Assembly: GCF_001456935.1 (NCBI RefSeq)
Contig: NZ_KQ758482.1
Location: forward strand, 62,001-126,000
Length of the DNA: 64,000 nucleotides
Direction of reading: 5' to 3'
DNA from: [Bacillus] enclensis
GTDB taxonomy: Bacteria > Bacillota > Bacilli > Bacillales > Bacillaceae_B
Positions within the stretch are counted from its first letter, which is position 1, and each line of letters begins with the position of its first letter. This document shows, piece by piece, positions 23,518 to 33,877 of this stretch. The notes below the pieces were generated by a model. The model saw only the letters and a program-made list of their open reading frames with translations. It ran no database searches and had not been told where the DNA came from. A program made the translations under genes and the position numbers.

Positions 23518-25005
23518 TTATGGTAGTTCAGTCGTACCCATCAAGAATCGGTCGCATTCTCTTGCAGCCCCGCGTCCTTCATTGATTGCCCATACGATAA
23601 GGCTTTGACCGCGGCGCATGTCTCCTGCTGCGAAAACGCCGTCTACATTGGTTGTGTATTTATCATACTCTGCATCGACAGTTGTGTTGCTTTTCGTTTC
23701 GATTTCAAGCTCCTTCAACAGCCCCTGCTCAGGACCGCTGAAGCCGATTGCAAGCAGAACAAGGTCTGCCGGCCATACTTTTTCCGTGCCGGGAAGCTCT
23801 TCTCTGACACGGTTGCCATTCTCATCAATTTTCAATGATACGTTCACCGTATGCACTTCTTTGATATGGCCGTCTTCATCCCCGACGAATTTCTTCGTCA
23901 TGACGGCATAGGCACGCGGATCATGACCGAATACTTCTTCCGCTTCCTTCTGTCCGTATTCCACACGATGGATGATCGGATATTGCGGCCACGGGTTCCC
24001 CACTTCATCGCGGATTGCCCCTTTTTTTGCATAGATATCGAATTGCGTCAGGCTTTTGCAGTTATGTCTGATGGAAGTTGCAATGCAGTCTGTGCCCGTG
24101 TCACCGCCTCCGATGACAATCACATTCTTCCCAGCTGCAGACAGGTATTCTCCATCAGCAAAATTGGAATCAAGCAGGCTCTTGGTGTTTGCGTGAAGGA
24201 AGTCCATTGCATAATGGACACCTTTCAAGTTTCTTCCTTCCACTTCTAAATTCCGGTGGACTGTCGCCCCTCCGCAAAGGATGACGGCATCGAACTCACT
24301 CTTTAATTCAGAAGCGGAAATATCTTTCCCCACTTCTGTATTCGTGACAAAATTAATTCCCTCTTTTTCAAGGATATCCACACGACGCTTCACGACGGAG
24401 TATGGTAGCTTCATTTCAGGAATGCCATAAGTCAGCAGACCTCCCACACGGTCATTCCGTTCGAATACCGTTACCAGGTGACCTGCTTTGTTAAGCTGTG
24501 CGGCGGCTGCCAATCCGGCAGGACCTGAACCTACCACTGCCACCCTTTTTCCTGTACGGATCTCTGGAGGCTGCGGCACGACCCATCCTTCTTCGAATCC
24601 TTTCTCGATGATGGACCTTTCCACCGTCCGGATGGCGACAGGAGGTTCATTGATGCCGAGGACGCATGCCCCTTCGCAGGGAGCCGGGCAGGCAAATCCC
24701 GTGAACTCCGGGAAGTTATTCATTTCATGTTCCCGTTTAAGTGCTTCCTTCCATTGTCCTTGATACACCAGGTCATTCCATTCTGGAATCAGATGATAAA
24801 CAGGGCACCCAGTCGTGACGCCTGCAAGCTCCATCCCGGACTGACAGGTAGGAACGCCGCAGTCCATGCAGCGGGCCCCCTGCTTCCTGACCTCCTCCTC
24901 TGAAAGGGGGAGAGTATAATCATCCCAATCTTTCGTACGGTCGGCAGGTTTCCTTTCATCCAGCGTTTGTCTCTTGTATTCCATGAAACCAGTCGGTTTT
25001 CCCAT
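23518..25005 (-). CDS. gltD: Glutamate synthase (NADPH) small subunit GltD
   Basis: 495 residues. The N-terminal region holds the cysteines for two [4Fe-4S] clusters (CMDCGVPTC, GCPVYH, CPAPCEGACVLG). An FAD-binding motif VAVVGSGPAGLAAAAQL (about 150-166) and an NAD(P)H motif VIVIGGGDTGTDCIATSI (about 287) follow, then the second FAD segment GVFAAGDMRRGQSLIVWAI. It passes electrons from NADPH to the large subunit. It begins 18 bases after gltB and they form one operon. Confidence 0.96.
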   Translation of the reverse strand: MGKPTGFMEYKRQTLDERKPADRTKDWDDYTLPLSEEEVRKQGARCMDCGVPTCQSGMELAGVTTGCPVYHLIPEWNDLVYQGQWKEALKREHEMNNFPEFTGFACPAPCEGACVLGINEPPVAIRTVERSIIEKGFEEGWVVPQPPEIRTGKRVAVVGSGPAGLAAAAQLNKAGHLVTVFERNDRVGGLLTYGIPEMKLPYSVVKRRVDILEKEGINFVTNTEVGKDISASELKSEFDAVILCGGATVHRNLEVEGRNLKGVHYAMDFLHANTKSLLDSNFADGEYLSAAGKNVIVIGGGDTGTDCIATSIRHNCKSLTQFDIYAKKGAIRDEVGNPWPQYPIIHRVEYGQKEAEEVFGHDPRAYAVMTKKFVGDEDGHIKEVHTVNVSLKIDENGNRVREELPGTEKVWPADLVLLAIGFSGPEQGLLKELEIETKSNTTVDAEYDKYTTNVDGVFAAGDMRRGQSLIVWAINEGRGAARECDRFLMGTTELP

Positions 25006-25023
25006 CCATATCCCCCTCCTTCT

Positions 25024-28000
25024 TTACTTAACTGTCTCTAATTTTTTTGTACTTTCTTCAAATGCGGTCATTTCAGCATCGAATTTCTCGAGGCCGCTGT
25101 CTTCAAGTTCAGAGATCCTCTCTTTCATCTTCAGATAGGATTTCGGTATCACACGTACAAATTTGGAAACATAGGCATCCCAGTTAGCCAATATCTTCTT
25201 TCCATTTGCACTATTTGTATACTCAACATAGTTCTGGATCAGGTCGTATACTTCTTTTGTTTCTTCAGGGTCGAATAACGGCTGCAGTAGGACAAGCTCC
25301 TTGTTGCAGCGGGAACTGAATGAACCGTCTTCATCAAGGACGTAAGCGGTCCCGCCTGACATTCCTGCTGCAAAATTGCGTCCTGTACGGCCAAGAATGA
25401 CGACTTTTCCGCCTGTCATGTATTCGCATCCGTGGTCCCCGACACCTTCTACCACGACGTTGGCGCCGCTGTTCCTTACACAGAAGCGCTCCCCGGCAAT
25501 TCCGTAGATATAAGCTTCACCGGCAGATGCACCGTAGAATGATACATTTCCGATTATCGTGTTGCGTTCAGGGATAAAAGTTGATGTCGGATCAGGATGA
25601 ACAATGATTTTACCGCCGGATAATCCTTTTCCGACGAAGTCATTCGCATCCCCTACAAGCCTCAGGCTCAATCCTTTTGGAATATATGCACCGAAACTCT
25701 GTCCTGCAGAGCCAGTAAATTTCAGGCGGATGGTGTCTTCAGGCAGACCTTCTGCACCGTAGCGCTTCGTTATTTCACTTCCAAGCATCGTACCCGTCAC
25801 CCGGTTGATGTTCCGAATGGCGGTCGAGACTTCAACCGGTTCTTTATTTTCAATCGCTTTCCGGCAACGCGGAATCAGCTCTTGATAATCAAATGTCTTT
25901 TCAAGTTCATGATCTTGTTTTCTGACAGCATATCTGCTGACCTTCTCAGGCACATCCGGCTGATGCAGGAGCGCCGACAGATCGAGTCCCTTTGCTTTCC
26001 AGTGGTCGATCGCTTCATTGGCTTGGAGCACATCGGTCCTTCCGATCATTTCGTTGATCGTTCTGAAACCAAGCTGCGCCATCAGCTCTCTCGCTTCCTG
26101 TGCGACGAATCGCATGAAGTTTGCCACATGCTCCGGGTCACCCATATATTTCTTGCGGAGCTCCGGATCCTGAGTCGCAATTCCGACAGGACATGTATTC
26201 ATATGGCACACACGCATCATGACGCAGCCAAGGACAACAAGCGGTGCAGTGGAGAAGCCGAATTCTTCAGCTCCCAATAGGGAAGCCACGACCACATCAC
26301 GTCCGGTCATCATTTTTCCGTCGGTTTCAACGACAATCCGGTCACGCAGGCGGTTCAGAAGAAGGGTCTGGTGCGCTTCGGCAAGACCAATTTCCCAAGG
26401 GAGTCCTGTATGCTTCAAGCTCGTTCTTGGAGCGGCGCCCGTTCCACCGTCATATCCTGAAATCAATACAACATCGGCACGGCCTTTTGCCACACCTGCA
26501 GCAATCGTTCCGACACCCACGGCCGATACCAGTTTCACGCTTATCCGTGCCTGCGGGTTCGCATTTTTCAAGTTATGGATCAGTTCGGCAAGATCCTCGA
26601 TTGAATAGATATCATGGTGAGGGGGAGGGGAAATAAGCTCGACACCCGGCGTCGATCCGCGCACTTCCGCGACCCATGGATATACTTTCTTGCCTGGCAG
26701 GTGTCCGCCTTCACCAGGCTTCGCTCCCTGTGCCACCTTGATTTGAATTTCATCGGCGTTGACAAGATAATGACTTGTCACACCGAAACGCCCTGAAGCC
26801 ACCTGCTTGATGGAGCTTCGTCTGAGGTCGCCATTTTCATCCCGTGTGAAACGGTTTGGATGCTCGCCGCCTTCTCCAGAATTGCTTCGTCCGCCGATGC
26901 GGTTCATTGCGATTGCAAGGGCCTCATGGGCTTCCTGGCTGATCGAACCGAATGACATCGCACCGGTCTTGAATCTCCTGCAGATCTCTTCCACCGATTC
27001 TACTTCATCGATCGGGACCGGCTGTCTTTTCTTAAAGGAAAGAAGGCCGCGCAGTGACTGGAGGTTCTGCTTCTCATCCGTCAGCATAGTGGAATATTTC
27101 TTGAACGTTTCATAATTGTTCGTTCTGCAAGCATGCTGCAGTGTATGAATCGTACTTGGATTATACTGGTGATCTTCCCCATTTTTGCGGTATTGGAATT
27201 CATCACCGGACTCCAGCGTACGGTTGTAGTCTTTTCTCTCCACAAATGCCTTGCGGTGTCTCATCAGTACTTCTTTTTCAATGATGTCGAGTTTAATTCC
27301 GCCTAATCTTGAAGCAGTCCTCGTGAAATACTTATCGATTACTTCCTTATGGATGCCGATTGCTTCAAATATCTGGGCACCGCGGTAACTCTGGATGGTG
27401 GAGATGCCCATTTTAGAGAGCACCTTCATGACGCCGTCCGTTGCCGCCTTCACATAAGTTTTGACTGCTTCCCGGTAGGTCCTTTGCTGCAGCTCCCCTT
27501 TATTGACAAGGTCGCGCAGTGATTCATATGCAAGATAAGGAGTTATGGCTTCCGCACCGTAACCGAGTAGTGTGGCAAAATGATGGACCTCACGCGGCTC
27601 ACCGGATTCAACCAGCAGACTGACCTTGGTCCTTGAACGCTGACGGATCAGGTGCTGGTGCAGACCCGATACGGCAAGCAGAGCCGGAATGGCGGCACGC
27701 TCTTTTGACACCCCTCTGTCGGATAAGATCAAAAGGGTAGCTCCTTCTTTGATTGCAAGGTCGGCTCTGGCAAATAGTTTATCGAGGGCACCTTCAAGCT
27801 GGTCCTCTTCCTCTGTTACGTTGAACAAAGTCGATAGCGTGACAGCCTTGAAGCCTTCTTCATTCTGGTAGCGCAGTCTTTCAAGTTCTTCTTGTGTAAG
27901 GACAGGCGTGTCCAGACGGATATGCCTGCAGCTTTCAGGACCTGGATCGACAAGGTTCCCTTCCGCTCCGATCGTTGTTCCGACAGATGTGACGATCTGT

Positions 28001-29610
28001 TCCCGTATCGCATCGATCGGCGGATTGGTTACCTGTGCAAACAGCTGCTTGAAATAGTTATAAAGAAGCTGCGGCTTTTTCGACAGGACGGCAAGAGGGG
28101 AATCGTACCCCATCGAACCGACCGGGTCTTTCCCGTCCGTTACCATCGGTTTGATGATTTTATTGATTTCTTCTGTTGTATAACCGAATGCCTGCTGCTG
28201 AGCAAGCACTTCTTCAGATGTGAAGATTTCAGAACCATACGGCGCTTCAGGCAGGTCTTTCAGCTCTTTTTTATAATTGTTCAGCCAGTGTCTGTAAGGC
28301 TGTTCATTTGCTACTCTGAGCTTGATTTCCTCATCTGGGATCATTCTTCCTTTTTCCAGATCGACGAGAAGCATCTTTCCAGGTTGAAGACGATCTTTAT
28401 AGACGATGTCGTCGGCGAAAATGTCGAGTGCACCAACTTCAGATCCAAGGACAATCATGCCATTTTTCGTGACATAATATCTTGCAGGTCTCAGGCCGTT
28501 ACGATCGAGGCACGCCCCGATTTGTTTACCGTCTGTAAACACAAGTGCAGCAGGGCCGTCCCACGGCTCCATCAGGCAGCTGTGATATTCGTAGAAATCC
28601 TTTTTCTTTGGATGGATCGTATCATCATTTTCCCAAGGCTCCGGTACCATCATCATCGCTGTATGGGCAAGTGATCTACCAGACAGGTGAAGGAACTCAA
28701 ATGCATTATCGAACATGGATGAGTCACTGCCCGTCTCATCGATGACCGGAAGGATCTTCTCCAGATCTTCTTCACTGAAAGCAGAAGAATGGCACAGCTG
28801 CTCACGTGCTCTCATCCAGTTGACGTTCCCTCTTAATGTATTAAATTCTCCATTATGAATGGTATATCGGTTAGGGTGTGATCGCTGCCAGCTTGGAAAT
28901 GTATTCGTACTGAAGCGGGAATGCACCAGGGCCAGTGCGGATTGGAACTCGGGATGATTGAGGTCGATGTAAAAGGAATCCAGCTGTTCGGGGATGAGCA
29001 TCCCTTTGTATACAATCGTTGTGGAAGATAAGCTGCACAAGTATACATCTCTTAATTCCTCAATCTGCGATGTTTCCTTCTCGATTCGTTTTCGGATGAC
29101 GTATAGTTTTCTTTCAAAATCCATCCGTGTCTTCATGTCATGGGAAGCACCGATGAACACCTGCCGGATGAACGGCTTTGACTTTGAAGCTACTTTACCA
29201 ACGAAGGAATCATTGATTGGTACAGGTCTCCATCCGAGTGTCGTCTGTCCTTCTTCCTCGATGATTCGTTCGAATAATTCTTTACTCTGCATTCTTGAAT
29301 CATACTCTTCAGGGAGGAAAACCATCCCTACTCCGTATTCGCCTTCACCCGGTAAATGGATATCTTCTTTTTCACATTGTTTTTTGAAGAATCTGTGTGG
29401 GATCTGGGTGAGGATACCTGCTCCGTCACCGGTACTGGTATCGGCGGATTGCCCGCCGCGGTGTTCTAGGTTACAAAGGATATTGATGGCGTTCTGCACG
29501 ATATTATGAGATTTCCTGCCATCTATATTGGCAATCATCCCAATACCGCATGCTTCATGTTCATGCGCCGGATCATACAACCCCTGCGCTGAAGGAAGAT
29601 TATTTTTCAT
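25024..29610 (-). CDS. gltB: Glutamate synthase large subunit GltB
   Basis: 1528 residues. N-terminal Ntn amidotransferase domain with nucleophile Cys21 (HEACGIGMI) after a 20-residue propeptide; central domain; FMN-binding synthase domain (about 830-1200) with [51 protein letters not shown] and the [3Fe-4S] cysteines in [15 protein letters not shown]; and a C-terminal GXGXG beta-helix ([25 protein letters not shown]). It converts glutamine and 2-oxoglutarate to two glutamates. No gltC-like LysR gene lies next to it, unlike in B. subtilis, so regulation may differ. Confidence 0.97.
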   Translation of the reverse strand: MKNNLPSAQGLYDPAHEHEACGIGMIANIDGRKSHNIVQNAINILCNLEHRGGQSADTSTGDGAGILTQIPHRFFKKQCEKEDIHLPGEGEYGVGMVFLPEEYDSRMQSKELFERIIEEEGQTTLGWRPVPINDSFVGKVASKSKPFIRQVFIGASHDMKTRMDFERKLYVIRKRIEKETSQIEELRDVYLCSLSSTTIVYKGMLIPEQLDSFYIDLNHPEFQSALALVHSRFSTNTFPSWQRSHPNRYTIHNGEFNTLRGNVNWMRAREQLCHSSAFSEEDLEKILPVIDETGSDSSMFDNAFEFLHLSGRSLAHTAMMMVPEPWENDDTIHPKKKDFYEYHSCLMEPWDGPAALVFTDGKQIGACLDRNGLRPARYYVTKNGMIVLGSEVGALDIFADDIVYKDRLQPGKMLLVDLEKGRMIPDEEIKLRVANEQPYRHWLNNYKKELKDLPEAPYGSEIFTSEEVLAQQQAFGYTTEEINKIIKPMVTDGKDPVGSMGYDSPLAVLSKKPQLLYNYFKQLFAQVTNPPIDAIREQIVTSVGTTIGAEGNLVDPGPESCRHIRLDTPVLTQEELERLRYQNEEGFKAVTLSTLFNVTEEEDQLEGALDKLFARADLAIKEGATLLILSDRGVSKERAAIPALLAVSGLHQHLIRQRSRTKVSLLVESGEPREVHHFATLLGYGAEAITPYLAYESLRDLVNKGELQQRTYREAVKTYVKAATDGVMKVLSKMGISTIQSYRGAQIFEAIGIHKEVIDKYFTRTASRLGGIKLDIIEKEVLMRHRKAFVERKDYNRTLESGDEFQYRKNGEDHQYNPSTIHTLQHACRTNNYETFKKYSTMLTDEKQNLQSLRGLLSFKKRQPVPIDEVESVEEICRRFKTGAMSFGSISQEAHEALAIAMNRIGGRSNSGEGGEHPNRFTRDENGDLRRSSIKQVASGRFGVTSHYLVNADEIQIKVAQGAKPGEGGHLPGKKVYPWVAEVRGSTPGVELISPPPHHDIYSIEDLAELIHNLKNANPQARISVKLVSAVGVGTIAAGVAKGRADVVLISGYDGGTGAAPRTSLKHTGLPWEIGLAEAHQTLLLNRLRDRIVVETDGKMMTGRDVVVASLLGAEEFGFSTAPLVVLGCVMMRVCHMNTCPVGIATQDPELRKKYMGDPEHVANFMRFVAQEARELMAQLGFRTINEMIGRTDVLQANEAIDHWKAKGLDLSALLHQPDVPEKVSRYAVRKQDHELEKTFDYQELIPRCRKAIENKEPVEVSTAIRNINRVTGTMLGSEITKRYGAEGLPEDTIRLKFTGSAGQSFGAYIPKGLSLRLVGDANDFVGKGLSGGKIIVHPDPTSTFIPERNTIIGNVSFYGASAGEAYIYGIAGERFCVRNSGANVVVEGVGDHGCEYMTGGKVVILGRTGRNFAAGMSGGTAYVLDEDGSFSSRCNKELVLLQPLFDPEETKEVYDLIQNYVEYTNSANGKKILANWDAYVSKFVRVIPKSYLKMKERISELEDSGLEKFDAEMTAFEESTKKLETVK

Positions 29611-29645
29611 TCACAACGTCCCCCTCTTCTTGATTACTATTATTG

Positions 29646-29663
29646 AAAGATAATATTATCTTT
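29646..29663. promoter_or_regulatory. 18-bp perfect palindrome in the gltB leader
   Basis: AAAGATAATATTATCTTT lies 36 bases before the gltB ATG. It does not match the GltC box (ATCTCATTTTGAGAT) and is not a clear TnrA site. It may be an operator over the -10 region. The rest of the 529-base gap (29611-30139) is very AT-rich and holds no gene that I can see. Confidence 0.45.
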
Positions 29664-30034
29664 TAATCGAATTTTCTTAATTTTTGTTAGTATATCATGA
29701 AATTTAGAAAAAACGAAAAATTTAGTTAACGGTTTGGGCCCTTTTAAACCCTCAATTTGAAGAATACAGAAGGATAAAACCAGGTGGGGAATTGTCTATT
29801 TTACTAAATTTTCAAAAACTTTAAACCCTTGTTATTTCAATAAAGAAATCGTTTACAAAATCTTCGCACGAAGAAATACATAGTTATAAATTTATTTGAA
29901 TTTTTATGTGGGAAATTCATTAGAAAAAATTTTTTTTGGAGTGGATTGTCATTAAGTGTTTTTACGTTTTTTTGTAGTGGACGCAGTGAGGTTCATTTTA
30001 CTTTATATAACCCGTTTCGGTCTTGAGCAAACCT

Positions 30035-30069
30035 AAAAAAATAACCCCGCTGTCTTCGGGGTTATTTTT
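30035..30069. terminator. Bidirectional terminator after mnmH
   Basis: AAAAAATAACCCCG paired with CGGGGTTATTTTT around CTGTCTT. Confidence 0.88.
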
Positions 30070-30139
30070 CGAAATGATTCACCATGACATTTTCCGGGAA
30101 ATATTGACTGTTTTTCGACAAAGCGTAATCGGGCGGCAG

Positions 30140-31189
30140 TCAGTTGCTTCCCACCAGTCCTTTTTTTTCAGCGACTATTCCTTTAACTGCATTTACAGCT
30201 TCATCAATCGTCTTCACTTTCAGGAGGATTTTTTGATCATCCCTGTACTTTTCTGCTGAGTGTTTGTATCTCGGGTCATAATAGTAGGTCAGGAGCAGTT
30301 CCAGTACCTTTTCATAATTTCTCGTTTTCAGTTCTTCTTCAATTTGATTGGCCACAGGGCTGTGGATCCGGCGTTTGATCTTTTTGAATGACATTGCAAA
30401 TTCTTCGTGGTGCTCATGAAGTTTGTACTCGGTCATAATGTGCCCGACTCTTTCCTCGATCGGCAGTTCAATGAAGATATGTGTGGCTTCTTCTTTTTTA
30501 TTCAATATAAAAGAAGGAAGAAGAACTTTCCCCACCCGTTTGCTTTCCGCTTCAAACAGGACGAGCGGATGATGTTCAAGCCGTTTCAATTCATTCACTA
30601 AAAGAGAATCAAATGTTTTCTGCTTATGGGGGGTCAGTCCCAGCCCGCCGAATACAGAGCCGCGGTGATTCGCCAGCCCCTCGAGATCGAGAACCGGGAA
30701 TCCCTCTTGTGCCAGCCTGTGGAGAATCTCTGTTTTCCCTGTTCCGGTTCCCCCGTTCAGGACATACGCTTCCTGTGTCAATTCAATCGACTCAAGCTGG
30801 TCCAATACCCAATGACGGTATGTACGTATCCCCCCTTTTATCCGATAGGTCTCAATGCCCATCAAATCAAGGAATGTGGCAGCGGATTTGCTTCTCATGC
30901 CTCCCCGCCAGCAGTACACGACTTTCTTTCCAGGGAGTTCTTTGAATCTTTTTATGAAGTCAGGAAGTTTAGCAGAGAAAAGTTCCAGCCCCCTGTCAGT
31001 CGCCGCCTCTTTGCTCACTTGCTTATAAAGCGTCCCGACTTCCGCTCGTTCCCTGTCATCGAAGACCGGGATATTATAACTTCCGGGTATCGTCATTTCT
31101 TCATATTCAGAAGGTGAACGGACATCGACCATTACATAGTCATTAGTATGATTAGAAAGTAATTCGTTAATTGAAATATCTTTAAACAA
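30140..31189 (-). CDS. mnmH: tRNA 2-selenouridine/geranyl-2-thiouridine synthase MnmH (SelU)
   Basis: 349 residues. N-terminal rhodanese domain with the catalytic Cys93 in VVYCWRGGMRS; then a P-loop domain with Walker A GGTGTGKT (146-153). It replaces sulfur by selenium at the wobble U34 of tRNAs, through a geranylated intermediate. The enzyme needs selenophosphate from SelD; no selD is in the window. The start is TTG at 31187-31189, eight bases after GAGGTG. It stands alone between the gltB upstream gap and the repeat element at 31301. Confidence 0.93.
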   Translation of the reverse strand: MFKDISINELLSNHTNDYVMVDVRSPSEYEEMTIPGSYNIPVFDDRERAEVGTLYKQVSKEAATDRGLELFSAKLPDFIKRFKELPGKKVVYCWRGGMRSKSAATFLDLMGIETYRIKGGIRTYRHWVLDQLESIELTQEAYVLNGGTGTGKTEILHRLAQEGFPVLDLEGLANHRGSVFGGLGLTPHKQKTFDSLLVNELKRLEHHPLVLFEAESKRVGKVLLPSFILNKKEEATHIFIELPIEERVGHIMTEYKLHEHHEEFAMSFKKIKRRIHSPVANQIEEELKTRNYEKVLELLLTYYYDPRYKHSAEKYRDDQKILLKVKTIDEAVNAVKGIVAEKKGLVGSN

Positions 31190-31371
31190 TATGTTTCACC
31201 TCTATTTCCTTCATCATCATTATGGTCAATAAGAAGGAATTTAATATGGATTTATCTTTAATAGTAAACCATCCAGGCGTGATTTTCTATGGATACAGAA
31301 AGAGGTTGGGACAAAAATAAAATTCCTTTGTCTAAAGACGAACATTTCAGAGTGGACTCAAAACAACGCTA

Positions 31372-31613
31372 ATGATTTCCGTGCAAGACTACGCTTTCCG
31401 CGGGTAGCCCGTGAGCCTCCTCGGCAAGCCTGCGGGAAGAAAAGCGGAGGGGCTTTGAATAGAGGCGGTTGGCATAAGGCGAATCGTCCACGAAGGCGCT
31501 ATTTGCCTTCTTGGACGATTTGACTTATGACATGTGCCTTTAAGCCCCGCAGCTGGACAAGTCTCACATAAGCTACTCTTCCCGCAGGAGTCTTCGTCTT
31601 GCACTCCAATCAA
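31372..31613 (+). ncRNA. Structured intergenic repeat, copy 2: long branched hairpin (~242 nt)
   Basis: It aligns along its whole length with copy 1 at 20018. The outermost stem shows a compensatory swap: T20037-A20241 in copy 1 is A31391-T31594 here. G134.T162 of copy 1 (20134, 20162) is T31487-A31515 here. G20121.T20175 is A31474-T31528. G20109-C20187 is G31462.T31540. All three of the latter need the plus strand to be the RNA. One change (T31469 opposite T31533) weakens pairing. Confidence 0.8.
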
Positions 31614-31655
31614 CCGCTGAATGAGCTATTTCCTAGATGTACAATGAACAAATTA

Positions 31656-31703
31656 AAAACCCGAGCTACTTTGCCTCACCTCATGCAAAATAGTTCGGGT
31701 TTT
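31656..31703. terminator. Terminator downstream of repeat copy 2
   Basis: AAAACCCGAGCTACTTTGC pairs with GCAAAATAGTTCGGGTTTT. It is related to the one at 20303 (shared CCCGARCTA and TAGTTCGGG) and lies at the same distance, about 42 bases, from the hairpin. Confidence 0.85.
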
Positions 31704-31740
31704 ACTTATGCTACATCACTTTTGTCCCAGCCTCTTAAGA

Positions 31741-32460
31741 TCATGCAAGGGCGGCCGAATCGGCGATGATTGTGACCTTTGGATGTTTTTTCAGGATTGA
31801 AGCGGGGAAGTTTTCGGTTACGTCATTTTCGATGAGCTTCTGCATGGCTTCCCGTTTTGATTTTCCTGATACGAGCAGGAGGATTTCCCTGCTTTTCATG
31901 ATGCTAGAGATGCCCATCGTGATGGCCTGACGCGGCACTTCATCAAGTGATTCAAAATAACGGGCATTGGCCTCCCTTGTCGACTCTGTCAGTTCCACGA
32001 TGTGCGTACCTGATTGAAAGGAAGTACCGGGTTCATTGAAACCGATATGCCCATTCTCCCCTATGCCGAGGATCTGAAGGTCGATTCCGCCTGCTTCTTC
32101 GATCATGTTTTCATAACGGCGGCATTCTTCCGCAGCATCATCTGCCATTCCGGATGGAATATGCGTTTGAGAGAGCGGGATATCAATATGGGAAAAGAGA
32201 TTCGAGCACATATATTGATAGTAGCTGTTAGAATCTTCCTTTGAAAGACCGATATACTCATCGAGATTGAACGTATTGACGCATTTATAGGAGGTCCCGT
32301 TTACATGATGATCCTCGATGAGTTCACCGTACAGCCCTTTTGGGGTTCCGCCAGTGGCAAGTCCAAGCGTCAAACAGTCTGAATTCCTTATATTTGCGAT
32401 CACATGCTGAGAAGCTTTTACGCTCATCTGCTTATAGTCTGACACTTCAATGATTTTCAC
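31741..32460 (-). CDS. nagB: Glucosamine-6-phosphate deaminase NagB
   Basis: 239 residues, the usual Bacillus length (short, non-allosteric type). Motifs: LGLATGGTPKGLY phosphate loop, NTFNLDEYIGLSKEDSNSYYQYM with the catalytic Asp, and QILGIGENGHIGFNEPG with the catalytic His/Glu. It converts GlcN-6-P to fructose-6-P and ammonia. Its ATG overlaps the nagA stop by four bases, so nagA-nagB is one coupled operon under the NagR operator at 33711. Confidence 0.97.
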   Translation of the reverse strand: MKIIEVSDYKQMSVKASQHVIANIRNSDCLTLGLATGGTPKGLYGELIEDHHVNGTSYKCVNTFNLDEYIGLSKEDSNSYYQYMCSNLFSHIDIPLSQTHIPSGMADDAAEECRRYENMIEEAGGIDLQILGIGENGHIGFNEPGTSFQSGTHIVELTESTREANARYFESLDEVPRQAITMGISSIMKSREILLLVSGKSKREAMQKLIENDVTENFPASILKKHPKVTIIADSAALA

Positions 32461-33653
32461 TTGACCTCATCCCCTTTCATATAAGCCACTTTCCCTTTAC
32501 AGAACGTCATCAAAACGTCTTTTTGATCGTCTAGGATCACGAGATCGGCATCCTTTCCGGCAGCGATGCTCCCTTTCCTGTCGAACACACCGAGCTGTCT
32601 TGCTGGATTCTCGGAGGTGATCCTGATGGCTTCCTCCATTGAACATCCGGTGAACTTCTGGATATTTTGAAAGGCAGACTTCATTTCCAGCACACTCCCC
32701 GCCAGCGTATCTTCGTCTAAAAGCGCCATGCCGTCCTTCACGGTCACCATCTGTCCGCCGAGATCATACCTGCCGTTCTTCAGGCATTTGGCGCGCATGG
32801 AATCCGTGATAAGGATCATCCGCTCATCCGTGATTTGCTTAAAAGCGATATCCACGGCTTCGGGCCTCACATGGATGCCGTCCGCTATCAGTTCGACCAT
32901 CAATTCCCTTCGGTTGAAAGCTGCACCAGCTATTCCCGGTTCCCGGTGATGAAAACCGGACATTTGATTGAAGAGGTGCGTGACATGACTGACTCCGCTG
33001 TCTATGGCCTTGCCCATTTCATCATATCCCGCAGCGGAATGTCCCGCTGAAGCGACGACCCCATTTTTCTTTAAATGCCGTATCAGTGTATGTCCTTCAT
33101 CCATTTCGGGAGCGATCGTCACCAGCTTAATGTGATTCCGCGAAGCCTGCTGCCAGCTGTCAAACATTTCAACAGACGGTTTTGTAATATGATGCAGTGG
33201 CTGTGCGCCTGCTTTCCCGCTATTAATGAACGGCCCCTCCAGGTGGATGCCCAGGATTTCTGCCTTCCCTGCCTTCTGCTTTTCTTCTATATACTGGCCA
33301 GTATTGATCAGCGCTTTTTTAATCTTTTCTTTCGATTCAGTCATCGTGGTTGCCAGGAAGCTTGTCGTCCCTTCCTGTGGAAGTGCCATCGTCATCGTAT
33401 CAAGCGCAGCTGTTGTCGCATCCATCGTGTCCGCTCCTTTGACACCATGGATATGGACATCGATCATGCCAGGGATGACTGAAGCCTTGGCAGGGATTGA
33501 AATATCAGCATACTCCCCATCTATTTTTAAATCGGACATGTCCCCGATTTCAGTAATGGTGCCGCCTAATATTTTAATGAATCCATTTTCGATCGTTTCA
33601 TTTTCAGCATAAATTCTTTGATTTCGAATGATGCAGGTTTCGGGACTGCTCAT
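32457..33653 (-). CDS. nagA: N-acetylglucosamine-6-phosphate deacetylase NagA
   Basis: 398 residues. Amidohydrolase fold: VIPGMIDVHIHGVKGADTMD, GIHLEGPFIN with the metal-binding Glu, ASAGHSAAGYDEM, THLFNQMSGFHHREPG, and the catalytic Asp in LITDSMRA. It removes acetate from GlcNAc-6-P. It is first in the nagA-nagB operon and transcribed away from nagR; in B. subtilis nagR is instead the last gene of the same operon. Confidence 0.97.
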   Translation of the reverse strand: MSSPETCIIRNQRIYAENETIENGFIKILGGTITEIGDMSDLKIDGEYADISIPAKASVIPGMIDVHIHGVKGADTMDATTAALDTMTMALPQEGTTSFLATTMTESKEKIKKALINTGQYIEEKQKAGKAEILGIHLEGPFINSGKAGAQPLHHITKPSVEMFDSWQQASRNHIKLVTIAPEMDEGHTLIRHLKKNGVVASAGHSAAGYDEMGKAIDSGVSHVTHLFNQMSGFHHREPGIAGAAFNRRELMVELIADGIHVRPEAVDIAFKQITDERMILITDSMRAKCLKNGRYDLGGQMVTVKDGMALLDEDTLAGSVLEMKSAFQNIQKFTGCSMEEAIRITSENPARQLGVFDRKGSIAAGKDADLVILDDQKDVLMTFCKGKVAYMKGDEVK

Positions 33654-33710
33654 TATTCATTCCCCTTCCGAGTAAACGTTATCTGATGTGAATGTATCAT
33701 TTTAAACTAT

Positions 33711-33726
33711 AGTTGTCTATACCAAT
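33711..33726 (-). promoter_or_regulatory. NagR (dre-type) operator at the nagA promoter
   Basis: Minus strand ATTGGTATAGACAACT. The core TGGTATAGACAA matches 10 of 12 positions of the DasR/NagR palindrome TGGTCTAGACCA. Its TAGACA is the -35 box, followed by 17 bases and TACATT (-10). Confidence 0.8.
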
Positions 33727-33784
33727 TTAATTTATGACTAAAATTAGACATAAAATCCAAGAATATATTTACAGCCCACTTCAT

Positions 33785-33800
33785 ACTGGTATAGACATCA
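33785..33800 (+). promoter_or_regulatory. NagR (dre-type) operator at the nagR promoter
   Basis: ACTGGTATAGACATCA, again with TAGACA (33792-33797) placed as the -35 of a plus-strand promoter whose -10 is near 33814-33821. This implies nagR self-regulation. Confidence 0.75.
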
Positions 33801-33877
33801 TGTAGAATGGGATGATAAGATATGTTTGATTATGTACGACCATACGTTATTCAACAATAATTCCCAGGACGGTGACA

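Larger units (their letters stand above)
31301..31735. repeat. 435-bp composite intergenic element bounded by a 16-bp inverted repeat
   Basis: AGAGGTTGGGACAAAA (31301-31316) and TTTTGTCCCAGCCTCT (31720-31735) are inverted copies with one mismatch. Inside lie structured repeat copy 2 (31372-31613) and a terminator (31656-31703). The right arm ends five bases from the nagB stop and probably also acts as its terminator. There is no open reading frame with a coding look inside. Confidence 0.75.

Noticed and set aside
27892-28674. A 260-codon plus-strand frame inside gltB
   Set aside because: Antisense shadow of a strongly conserved enzyme; Cys/Arg/Phe-rich composition and no binding site.
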